In this document: one piece after another, positions 1 through 4,155 of the stretch
How the letters are laid out: every line of letters begins with the position of its first letter
Numbering within the stretch: the stretch's first letter is position 1
NCBI GenBank assembly: GCA_003218525.1
Contig: QHNU01000002.1
Location: 1 to 5,150, forward strand
Direction: 5' to 3'
From: Verrucomicrobiota bacterium
GTDB taxonomy: Bacteria > Verrucomicrobiota > Verrucomicrobiia > Chthoniobacterales > UBA10450
Length of the DNA stretch: 5,150 nt
The notes under the pieces: generated by a model
The model's input: only the letters and a program-made list of their open reading frames with translations
What the model was told of the DNA's origin: nothing
The model's database searches: none
Translations under genes and position numbers: made by a program

Positions 1-19
1 AATATAAGTCGTTCACCGC

Positions 20-169
20 ATGATTAGAAAACTGAAGTCCGGCCAGTATCGGTTGTATTCACGGAAGAAGAATCCCAAAACGGGCAAACGACGGAATCTC
101 GGCACTTTCAAGACGAAAGCTGCGGCCAAGAAACACGAACAAGCCGTTCAATATTTCAAGCGGCATTAA
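20..169 (+). CDS. Small basic protein, 49 aa, function unknown
   Basis: An ATG-to-TAA reading frame of 49 residues beginning MIRKLKSGQYRLYSRK. It is very rich in Lys and Arg and has a pattern of Y-R-L-Y-S, then N-P-K-T-G-K-R-R, then L-G-T-F-K-T-K-A-A-A. The segment resembles the beta-hairpin-plus-helix layout of the arm-type (AP2-like) DNA-binding domains at the N-terminus of tyrosine recombinases: three short strands with basic turns, then a helix of K-T-K-A-A-A-K-K-H-E type. I recall similar free-standing proteins of about this size in environmental bacteria. Nucleic-acid binding is therefore an inference from fold pattern and charge only. No Shine-Dalgarno sequence is visible in the 19 bases before the ATG, and upstream context is missing. 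No integrase gene is visible to the right, so if this is an integrase relic its partner is not here. It converges on the minus-strand gene ending at 267. Confidence 0.6.
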   Translation: MIRKLKSGQYRLYSRKKNPKTGKRRNLGTFKTKAAAKKHEQAVQYFKRH

Positions 170-266
170 CGTAGGAACAAACGGTGCGATCAATCGGTCA
201 GATATTCAGAGACCGGAATCGAAGCCGACGCGGGTCGCATCTTGCGATTGCAATTAGCAAACGCCT

Positions 267-716
267 TCAGACAATGAGGTCCGGAGGCCAAAAGAATGAG
301 GATTCTTTACCGGGTTCGACCTCGCCGCCGACTTCTCGTCCTTTGTCAGTCAACGTTCGCTTGCCGTTCCTGAGCTCAAGATATCCGCGTCCGACAAGCT
401 TGTCGTAGAGGGCAGTCACCATGATGCCCATCTTATCGGCTAACTTGGCCGTTTTCAGCTTGTTAGTCCCAAACTCCGAAACAGGTTTCGTCTCGCTTGA
501 TTGCACAAGGACTCCTTGGAGCAGCAACGGTACCAGTTGCCGGCGCGATTCGCGCCGCATACGAGCAGGGAACGGGGTGTCGCGACCCCGATTAATTTCC
601 CAGAAACTTCGGCAGTGGTTCTTATACGTGACTCGCGTATGTCGCTCGGCGAAGGCATTCAGACCAAAGCAACGCAGGCGCACCCACGAGGGAATGGCAT
701 CGCTGGCGCCCCTCAT
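267..716 (-). CDS. Winged-helix-like small protein, divergent from the HTH gene
   Basis: A 149-residue frame from an ATG at 716. Only the last 65 residues or so look clearly protein-like: K-L-A-D-K-M-G-I-M-V-T-A-L-Y-D-K-L, G-Y-L-E-L-R-N-G-K, L-T-D-K-G-R-E-V-G-G-E, ending F-F-W-P-P-D-L. This is a helix-turn-helix (AKLADKMGI / TALYDKLVGRGYL) followed by a short wing (LELRNGKRTLT), as in winged-helix modules at the C-terminus of phage and DNA-processing proteins. The start is uncertain. The ATG at 716 has a strong purine-rich site (GAGGAG, 6 bases upstream). A GTG at 506 has an equally good AAGGAG with a 5-base spacer and would give a 79-residue protein that is almost only the domain. The N-terminal 70 residues are Arg/Cys/Trp-rich and fit no family I know, and they contain an operator-like palindrome (623-641). 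Function is unknown; DNA binding is inferred. Confidence 0.5.
   Translation of the reverse strand: MRGASDAIPSWVRLRCFGLNAFAERHTRVTYKNHCRSFWEINRGRDTPFPARMRRESRRQLVPLLLQGVLVQSSETKPVSEFGTNKLKTAKLADKMGIMVTALYDKLVGRGYLELRNGKRTLTDKGREVGGEVEPGKESSFFWPPDLIV
504..517 (-). promoter_or_regulatory. Shine-Dalgarno plus GTG, alternative internal start
   Basis: On the minus strand AAGGAG (complement of 512-517) is followed by five bases and then GTG (506-504), in frame with the winged-helix domain. This is the best-spaced ribosome site close to the domain. It makes a 79-residue product a serious alternative to the 149-residue product starting at 716. With this start, the degenerate palindrome at 623-641 and the hairpins at 541-590 would lie in the 5' leader rather than in coding sequence. 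Confidence 0.4.
541..590. repeat. Two adjacent GC-rich inverted repeats
   Basis: The first is CGGCGCG (541-547), loop ATT, CGCGCCG (551-557), a 7-bp stem with a 3-base loop. The second is CGGGGT (573-578), loop GTCGCG, ACCCCG (585-590). They lie 16 bases apart, between the degenerate operator at 623-641 and the possible GTG start at 506 of the minus-strand gene. If that start is used they could fold in the mRNA leader. Neither is followed by a convincing U-run in either direction, so I do not call them terminators. By-chance occurrence in GC-rich DNA remains possible. Confidence 0.4.
623..641. promoter_or_regulatory. Degenerate copy of the 19-bp palindromic operator (site 1)
   Basis: TATACGTGA at 623-631, central C, then TCGCGTATG at 633-641. 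The left half is identical to the left half of the perfect palindrome at 771-789. The right half differs from the ideal TCACGTATA at two positions (635 and 641). Read on the minus strand the good half becomes TCACGTATAAG, so a TATAAG -10-like hexamer faces the winged-helix gene, mirroring the TATAAC that follows the other two sites. It may be a functional third operator or promoter for a shorter version of that gene, or a decayed copy inside coding sequence. Confidence 0.45.
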
Positions 717-770
717 GTGCCTCTCCTCGCACTATCTCCTATTTGATCTTCTAATATCGATCTCTAAACG

Positions 771-789
771 TATACGTGAGTCACGTATA
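771..789. promoter_or_regulatory. Perfect 19-bp palindrome, probable operator of the HTH gene (site 2)
   Basis: TATACGTGA (771-779), central G (780), TCACGTATA (781-789) form a perfect inverted repeat with 9-bp arms. It sits 21 bp upstream of the ATG of the HTH regulator, in the intergenic space between two divergent ORFs. Its right arm overlaps a -10-like hexamer, TATAAC at 786-791; no good -35 is seen at standard spacing. A dimeric regulator bound here would cover the promoter, so negative autoregulation is the natural inference. The family precedent is that XRE-type repressors bind inverted repeats overlapping their own promoters. Confidence 0.7.
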
Positions 790-792
790 ACA

Positions 793-798
793 TTGGAG
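793..798 (+). promoter_or_regulatory. Ribosome binding site of the HTH gene
   Basis: TTGGAG ends 11 bases before the ATG at 810. The GGAG core is clear and the spacing is slightly long but acceptable. It supports the ATG at 810 as the real start and leaves a very short leader after the TATAAC at 786-791. Confidence 0.5.
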
Positions 799-809
799 TA
801 TCCATTGCG

Positions 810-1028
810 ATGAAGCGCAGTTTCAATCCAAGGAAGAAGCCGGGTTGGACCGGAGGGTTGAATTTACGGACCGACCTGCGCGCGTGGCGACATGCTCATA
901 AGTTGTCCCAAGGCAAAGCGGCTCTCAAACTCCAGATCTCCATCCGAACTCTGCAAGAATGGGAACAAGGGCGAGCTGTGCCCCGCGGAATCGCTCTTGT
1001 TGCCCTGCGCAAACTGATTCGCTACTGA
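810..1028 (+). CDS. XRE/HTH_3-type transcriptional regulator, 72 aa
   Basis: A 72-residue protein with a basic N-terminal arm (MKRSFNPRKKPGW, residues 1-13) followed by one helix-turn-helix domain spanning roughly residues 18-70. Typical HTH_3 positions are present: L-R-A-W-R then L-S-Q-G-K-A-A-L-K-L as helix 2, the turn, and S-I-R-T-L-Q-E-W-E-Q-G-R as the recognition helix with the family-typical W-E-Q-G-R. The closing P-R-G-I-A-L-V-A-L-R-K-L-I is common in small regulators of this kind and in MqsA- and HigA-like antitoxins. There is no effector domain, so it is a DNA-binding dimer at most. It is flanked at both ends by near-identical palindromes (771-789 and 1048-1066), which suggests they are its operators. 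No toxin gene of HigB/RelE type is recognisable next to it on the same strand, so an antitoxin role is not supported. Confidence 0.88.
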   Translation: MKRSFNPRKKPGWTGGLNLRTDLRAWRHAHKLSQGKAALKLQISIRTLQEWEQGRAVPRGIALVALRKLIRY

Positions 1029-1047
1029 GAGGCAGTTAGCCCGCTGA

Positions 1048-1066
1048 CATACGTGACTCACGTATA
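1048..1066. promoter_or_regulatory. Near-perfect 19-bp palindromic operator downstream of the HTH gene (site 3)
   Basis: CATACGTGA (1048-1056), central C, TCACGTATA (1058-1066). Only the outermost pair fails to match. The 22 bases 1049-1070 match 772-793 at every position except the palindrome centre (C here, G at site 2). The downstream ACAT is included, so the similarity extends beyond the palindrome and includes the -10-like TATAAC at 1063-1068. The site begins 20 bp after the HTH stop and lies about 40 bp from the 3' end of the convergent sirtuin gene. Any promoter activity to the right would run antisense to the sirtuin gene. It could also act as an auxiliary operator for looping with site 2. 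Confidence 0.65.
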
Positions 1067-1108
1067 ACATCACGACCCACGATCAAAACTGGCCATCACT
1101 ATTCGTCA

Positions 1109-1882
1109 TTAGGCGAGCGCGGAATCCACCGCTGGGGGAAAAATATCGCTTACTTTCCCTTCAAAGCGCAGCGTCACGCACGGTTCATGATCGTGATCAG
1201 TCGCTCCTCGATTAATAATGATGTACGGAATGCCGCGCCGAGCCGCCACCAGCGGAAATGATGCAGCTGGATATACCGACAAGGTAGAACCCAGTGCCAC
1301 CACCAGGTCGGTTTCCATTGCCGCCTGACTCGCTCGTTCTTGCGGATCTAGGCTTTGGCCGAAACTAATCGTTGCCGGCTTTAGGAATCCGCCACAGTGA
1401 CAGAGTGGCGGCCTGCGATTACGGCGGAAAAACTCGAAATGCGCTTCGGGATCACCTCGCCAATGACAAGTCTGACATTCGACTAGAGTGTTTGTGCCAT
1501 GTAGTTCGACAAGCAGTTCCGCGCTGGTCCCGGCAAGCCGATGCAAACCATCGATGTTTTGGGTAATGACGGCCCCCACTTTCCCCGCTCGTTCCAACCG
1601 GACAATGGCACGATGGACCACATTGGGTCGCGCGCTACGGAAGGCATCCCGGCCTTCCAGCTTGTAATCCCAATGTTCGATCCGTGCTGCTTCCGAGCTC
1701 ATAAAATCGTGGAAATAAACGGGCTGACGCCGGGTCCAGACCCCCTGCGGACCGCGAAAATCCGGAATCCCACTGTCGGTCGAAATGCCGGCTCCGGTGA
1801 AAATCAGCGCATTCTTAGCAGCGCAAAGGTAATCGGCGAGGGTCACAGTGTAGTGCTTATCCACGCTTAAGCGTAAATCCAT
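1109..1882 (-). CDS. NAD-dependent protein deacylase, SIR2 family (sirtuin)
   Basis: Removes acyl groups from protein lysines using NAD+, giving nicotinamide and O-acyl-ADP-ribose; expected in the cytoplasm. From the ATG at 1882 the protein has 257 residues, normal for a single-domain bacterial sirtuin. Motifs in order: G-A-G-I-S-T-D-S-G-I-P-D-F-R-G (30-44, NAD binding), T-Q-N-I-D-G-L-H (107-114), the catalytic H128 in E-L-H-G, a zinc site with C136-x2-C139 and C161-x-C163, G-S-T-L-S-V (198-203), and the I-I-I-N strand (221-224). The common F-G-E is F-G-Q here. The Y-x-x-R pair typical of CobB/SIRT5 desuccinylases is not seen (Y73 is followed by E76), so deacetylation or long-chain deacylation is more likely than desuccinylation. 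GGGAG lies upstream of the ATG, ending 11 bases before it. A TTG at 1900 in the same frame is less likely. It is divergent from the OsmC-family gene. Confidence 0.95.
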   Translation of the reverse strand: MDLRLSVDKHYTVTLADYLCAAKNALIFTGAGISTDSGIPDFRGPQGVWTRRQPVYFHDFMSSEAARIEHWDYKLEGRDAFRSARPNVVHRAIVRLERAGKVGAVITQNIDGLHRLAGTSAELLVELHGTNTLVECQTCHWRGDPEAHFEFFRRNRRPPLCHCGGFLKPATISFGQSLDPQERASQAAMETDLVVALGSTLSVYPAASFPLVAARRGIPYIIINRGATDHDHEPCVTLRFEGKVSDIFPPAVDSALA

Positions 1883-1954
1883 CGCTTCGCGTTCTCCCAA
1901 ACATTCTGGGCTTGCGGCGAACTAAGCGACAGAGTCTTATTGCTGCTCTCCACC

Positions 1955-2401
1955 ATGGCAGAAATCACTTCTAACAGTCCGCCACACGTCATCGTTCGCG
2001 GAAATTCCGCCGGCTTTGCCCAAGCAGTTGAAATTGGCGAGCACCGTCTTGCCGGCGATGAACCGGTCGCTTTCGGTGGGACCAATACCGGACCATCTCC
2101 CTACGACCTTCTTCTGGCTTCGCTCGGCACCTGCACTTCGATGACGATCTCTTTTTACGCCCGCCGAAGAGGCTGGCCGCTCGAGACCGTGATCGTTTCC
2201 CTGTATCACTCGAAAATTCACGCGATCGACTGCGCTGAGTGCGAGACCAAAGAAGGAAAGATCGACCGAATCGAGCGGGAGATTCACCTTACCGGGCCGC
2301 TTACTGACGAGCAACGGTCCAAGCTTATGGAGATTGCGGACAGATGTCCCGTTCATCAGACGCTTACCTCCGAAATCAACATTCGAACTCGGGCGGCATA
2401 G
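1955..2401 (+). CDS. OsmC/Ohr-family protein (thiol peroxidase-type)
   Basis: A 148-residue protein covering a whole OsmC domain. These proteins reduce organic hydroperoxides or act as related stress proteins in the cytoplasm, using two cysteines as a dimer. Both are present: C60 in L-A-S-L-G-T-C-T-S-M-T at the start of the central helix, and C131 in D-R-C-P-V-H-Q-T-L. The G-P-S-P-Y-D-L-L-L approach (46-54) is also family-typical. An additional C93-x2-C96 pair is present in I-D-C-A-E-C. The D-R-C-P-V-H form places it nearer the OsmC/YhfA-like branch than classical Ohr, so peroxidase activity is likely but not certain. The ATG at 1955 is preferred over an in-frame TTG at 1940. No strong ribosome site is visible. 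TTGCGG (1912-1917) and TCTTAT (1935-1940) at 17-base spacing are a weak promoter candidate in the gap shared with the sirtuin gene. Confidence 0.93.
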   Translation: MAEITSNSPPHVIVRGNSAGFAQAVEIGEHRLAGDEPVAFGGTNTGPSPYDLLLASLGTCTSMTISFYARRRGWPLETVIVSLYHSKIHAIDCAECETKEGKIDRIEREIHLTGPLTDEQRSKLMEIADRCPVHQTLTSEINIRTRAA

Positions 2402-2737
2402 CTTCAGCCTGTAGGAATTGCTATACTCCGGCATTTAGTCGCGAAAAGGTTTCAAAGCGGATATATCTGTCATCGATGCGACGGTTTCGCGGGGACTATT
2501 CTGAACGAATATTCAGAGATTTCTCGGCTTCGCTCGAAATGACAAATCATGGTCGTTGTAGCGGCGGTCTCTGACCGTCGTGTTAAGGCTAGACCCGCGC
2601 CTAGAGAGCGCGGCTACGGTAAACCATCCCTTTTGAAGAGCAGCTACCAATCTTGCTCCTAGAAAGGACCGGCATCTTCAAGCGAGATCTCGCACAGGAT
2701 GATTGCCTTGCAGCACTGGATGTAATAAACCGCTTTC
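2402..2737. other. Gene-poor interval with repeat-like DNA
   Basis: No convincing gene on either strand. It contains a small inverted repeat CTGAA/TTCAG around GAATATTC (2501-2516) and a stretch at 2519-2543 (TCTCGGCTTCGCTCGAAATG region) that resembles short intergenic repeats I associate with soil bacteria. The double-hairpin element at 2558-2617 and a 12-bp palindrome GCGAGATCTCGC at 2682-2693, upstream of the next small gene, are also here. Frames open across it (for example over 2344-2574) read through the repeat and look non-coding. Confidence 0.55.
2558..2617. repeat. Double-hairpin intergenic repeat (REP/MITE-like)
   Basis: Bounded by GTAGC at 2558-2562 and GCTAC at 2613-2617. It contains two stems: CGGCGGTC (2562-2569), loop TCT, GACCGTCG (2573-2580) with one mismatch; and CCGCGC (2595-2600), 7-base loop, GCGCGG (2608-2613). 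The 12-mer TAGCGGCGGTCT (2559-2570) recurs in inverted orientation at 3628-3639. This design (terminal GTAGC/GCTAC, two internal hairpins) fits dispersed palindromic repeats. I recall similar GTAGC-GGCGGTCTCTGACCG sequences in Verrucomicrobia genomes, but cannot count copies here. Confidence 0.6.
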
Positions 2738-2941
2738 ATGCCTCGCAAGCGGCCCAGAAAGGAGTTTCCCGCACGTCGCAAATTCAATCTGCGGCGCGAT
2801 GCGAGCATTGGCACCGGACAACGGAAGATCGAACGCGTTTTCGGATTACCCGAAGGCAGCGTGCGACTCCATCTGCCGAGCGGACGTCCAGCACGAGCGG
2901 ACAAGAGCGTCAGAGCGCTTTTGGCCGATTGGAAATCGTAG
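2738..2941 (+). CDS. Small basic protein, 67 aa, function unknown
   Basis: A 67-residue frame opening MPRKRPRKEFPARRKFNLRR, strongly basic at the N-terminus, with a more regular second half: I-G-T-G-Q-R-K-I-E-R-V-F-G-L-P-E-G-S-V-R-L, then P-S-G-R-P-A-R-A-D-K-S-V-R-A-L-L-A-D-W. The G-L-P-E-G-S-V-R-L-H-L-P-S-G-R run suggests short beta strands with a Gly turn, followed by a C-terminal helix. I believe related proteins exist in soil bacteria but cannot name a family. Charge suggests nucleic-acid or ribosome binding; that is inference. The ATG at 2738 has no visible Shine-Dalgarno sequence. It stands alone, with no same-strand neighbour within 300 bases. Two longer open frames overlap it in other frames but lack protein-like composition. 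Confidence 0.55.
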   Translation: MPRKRPRKEFPARRKFNLRRDASIGTGQRKIERVFGLPEGSVRLHLPSGRPARADKSVRALLADWKS

Positions 2942-2952
2942 CGGAGTCTGAT

Positions 2953-2976
2953 GTCCGACGACGTGCTCGGACGTCG
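2953..2976. repeat. Overlapping, mutually exclusive inverted repeats after the 67-aa gene
   Basis: Two stems share bases: GTCCGA (2953-2958) with TCGGAC (2967-2972), and CGACGT (2959-2964) with ACGTCG (2971-2976). They lie 12-35 bases after the stop at 2941. Either could form a hairpin in the transcript of the 67-residue gene, but no U-run follows, so a standard intrinsic terminator is not supported. They may equally be remnants of a palindromic repeat. Confidence 0.35.
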
Positions 2977-3125
2977 AACTTAATCGGCCGGAATGCAGCC
3001 GCGCCACAACCTCCGCCGAAGCTCTAGAGCTAACCTACAGCCTCTAGTCCGATTCGAGAGCGATTAAGCAATCCGGCCGAGCTCGCGCATCGAACTGGGG
3101 GAAGTTATGCTGTTCGTGATCTAAG

Positions 3126-3503
3126 TTACAACAGGAACTTGATTGCAATCACTCGCGCGTACCCTTCCCGAGTAGGTGCCAGTGTTCCTGAAGTATTTGC
3201 CCTGTTCCTCAGCAGGATTACCGCATCGGCACCGCGTTTCGCCGCTTCCTTCACAGCGTATTCGACGCCTCCCGATCTCAGCCCTAGAGCGCCGCGTGCG
3301 TTCTCCACCTCGATCCAGCCTAAAATACGATACGGTCGATCAGGAGGACCTTGATAGAGCGGAAGGGCAAACCGTGTTTGCACAATCGCGCCCGTGGCAA
3401 AAGGCCAATCCTGCTGTTGCCCAACATAGCTGGTGTAATTTACCTGCGTCTGCGTACAGCCGAAGATGGCCAATGTGATGCATGCAAGAAACAATGTTTT
3501 CAT
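3126..3503 (-). CDS. Predicted small lipoprotein, function unknown
   Basis: A 125-residue protein from the ATG at 3503. The N-terminus MKTLFLACITLAIFGC is a lipoprotein signal: positive start, hydrophobic core, and a lipobox I-F-G-C with Cys16 as the predicted lipidated residue (Phe at -2 is slightly atypical). The mature part carries T-S-Y-V-G-Q-Q-Q-D-W-P, then P-D-R-P-Y-R-I-L-G-W-I-E-V, then E-Y-A-V-K-E-A-A-K-R-G-A-D-A-V-I-L-L. This alpha/beta pattern, with A-K-R-G-A-D-A-V-I, resembles the YbjQ- or DUF4156-like small envelope domains, but I cannot assign a family. A GGGAG lies 3 bases before the ATG, a tight spacing. An in-frame ATG four codons earlier (3515) and the longer frame to 3560 are less likely because they push the signal peptide inward. 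It is probably membrane-anchored in the periplasm. Confidence 0.8.
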   Translation of the reverse strand: MKTLFLACITLAIFGCTQTQVNYTSYVGQQQDWPFATGAIVQTRFALPLYQGPPDRPYRILGWIEVENARGALGLRSGGVEYAVKEAAKRGADAVILLRNRANTSGTLAPTREGYARVIAIKFLL

Positions 3504-3587
3504 TCGCTCCCGCATAATGTTCACGTGCAATGCGGCGCTGCCAGTGAGAAGTTCGCTCAAAAAAAATGCGAGATTGTTACATAACTT

Positions 3588-3639
3588 CGGCGGTCATCCC
3601 CCTCCGTTCCACTACGGCGCGACAGGTAGACCGCCGCTA
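3588..3639. repeat. Inverted, decayed relative of the repeat at 2558
   Basis: CGGCGGTC at 3588-3595 is the exact reverse complement of GACCGCCG at 3629-3636, giving perfect 8-bp arms around a 33-base centre. The right end AGACCGCCGCTA (3628-3639) is the reverse complement of the 12-mer at 2559-2570. It lies in the 264-bp gap upstream of the lipoprotein gene. Apart from this element I see nothing clear in 3504-3767, except a run of eight A at 3559-3566. Confidence 0.5.
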
Positions 3640-3767
3640 GAAATACTCTTGTCCGCGCTTGCTCAACCCGAATCGAATCAATTGCCGCTAATTCAATCCT
3701 AAGCTTCTACGTTCCTGATTCAACATTCTCCTAGCCGCACTTTTGAGGCGCGCCAAATTCGTCAAGC

Positions 3768-3938
3768 TCAGTTTGGATTGGACGGTTTTAGTGAAGTCGG
3801 CTTCTTTATCCGTGAAGGCCGCATTTCGACCGCGCGGTTATGAGTCGGGTTTTCGCAGAAATGGCGCTCCATGCTGCTGAGCCGTTTCCGTTCGCCGCAA
3901 TCGTCGCACACGAATAGCTCTTTTTTCATTAACGCCAT
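3768..3938 (-). CDS. Short Cys/His-rich, zinc-ribbon-like protein
   Basis: A 56-residue frame from the ATG at 3938 (MALMKKELFVCDDCGERK). C11-x2-C14 is followed by H26, C28 and H33 in R-H-F-C-E-N-P-T-H-N, enough ligands for one zinc. The tail is basic and Pro/Ser-rich (S-R-I-K-K-P-T-S-L-K-P-S-N-P-N) and probably disordered. A second in-frame ATG at 3929 would remove three residues, and a TTG at 3983 would add 15. None has a clear ribosome site. A weak promoter candidate on the minus strand is TTGATT (complement of 4020-4025) with TAATAT (complement of 3999-4004), spacing 15. Function is unknown; zinc binding is inferred from the ligand pattern alone. Confidence 0.55.
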   Translation of the reverse strand: MALMKKELFVCDDCGERKRLSSMERHFCENPTHNRAVEMRPSRIKKPTSLKPSNPN

Positions 3939-4115
3939 TATTGGTGAATCGGATATCGGCCTTAAGTTGGCCCGGCTTCGCAAAGGATCATGACACGAAT
4001 ATTATCAGTGGCATATGCAAATCAACAGCCTGACAGCCAACCTCAGCGCCGACCCCTCAACCGCGCGGCCATACCGCTTAGGTGGTAACGGCTTATGTAA
4101 TTTTTTCTGTGAAGA

Positions 4116-4146
4116 CGGTCCTGGAGCCAGAAACGCTCCAGAACCG
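4116..4146 (-). terminator. Terminator-like hairpin after the PepSY-like gene
   Basis: Arms CGGTCCTGGAGC (4116-4127) and GCTCCAGAACCG (4135-4146) with a 7-base loop. On the plus strand one position is a C/A mismatch. In minus-strand RNA the same position becomes a G-U wobble, so all 12 pairs form only when transcribed leftward. It starts 9 bases after the stop of the gene ending at 4156. The following bases (TCTTCAC on the minus strand) are a poor U-tract, so termination may be partial or need a factor. Confidence 0.6.
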
Positions 4147-4155
4147 CTGTTTCGA

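Noticed and set aside
421..813. Long plus-strand open frame of about 130 codons opposite the winged-helix gene
   Set aside because: No ribosome site and no protein-like pattern; it overlaps the opposite-strand gene with better domain evidence, and it runs through the palindromes at 623-641 and 771-789.
810..1028. HTH protein as antitoxin of a type II toxin-antitoxin pair
   Set aside because: No RelE/HigB-like or other toxin-sized gene lies directly up- or downstream on the same strand. The opposite-strand neighbour is winged-helix-like, not toxin-like.
1541..1870. Plus-strand open frame of 109 codons inside the sirtuin gene
   Set aside because: Antisense shadow of a gene with complete conserved motifs.
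1109..1882. Sirtuin as part of an anti-phage defence system (Thoeris, DSR or SIR2-HerA type)
   Set aside because: It is a single-domain protein of classical deacylase length with a zinc site, and no TIR, HerA or other partner is next to it. The divergent neighbour is an OsmC-family protein.
1937..2434. Minus-strand open frame of 165 codons over the OsmC-family gene
   Set aside because: Antisense shadow; the plus strand encodes both family cysteines in correct context.
2653..3027. Plus-strand open frame of 124 codons over the 67-residue gene
   Set aside because: Arg/Ser/Thr-rich low-information translation without a ribosome site; the 67-residue frame has better composition and structure pattern.
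3030..3125. Possible tRNA or small RNA in the gap before the lipoprotein gene
   Set aside because: No cloverleaf arms or conserved T-loop/anticodon arrangement could be built, only scattered short palindromes.
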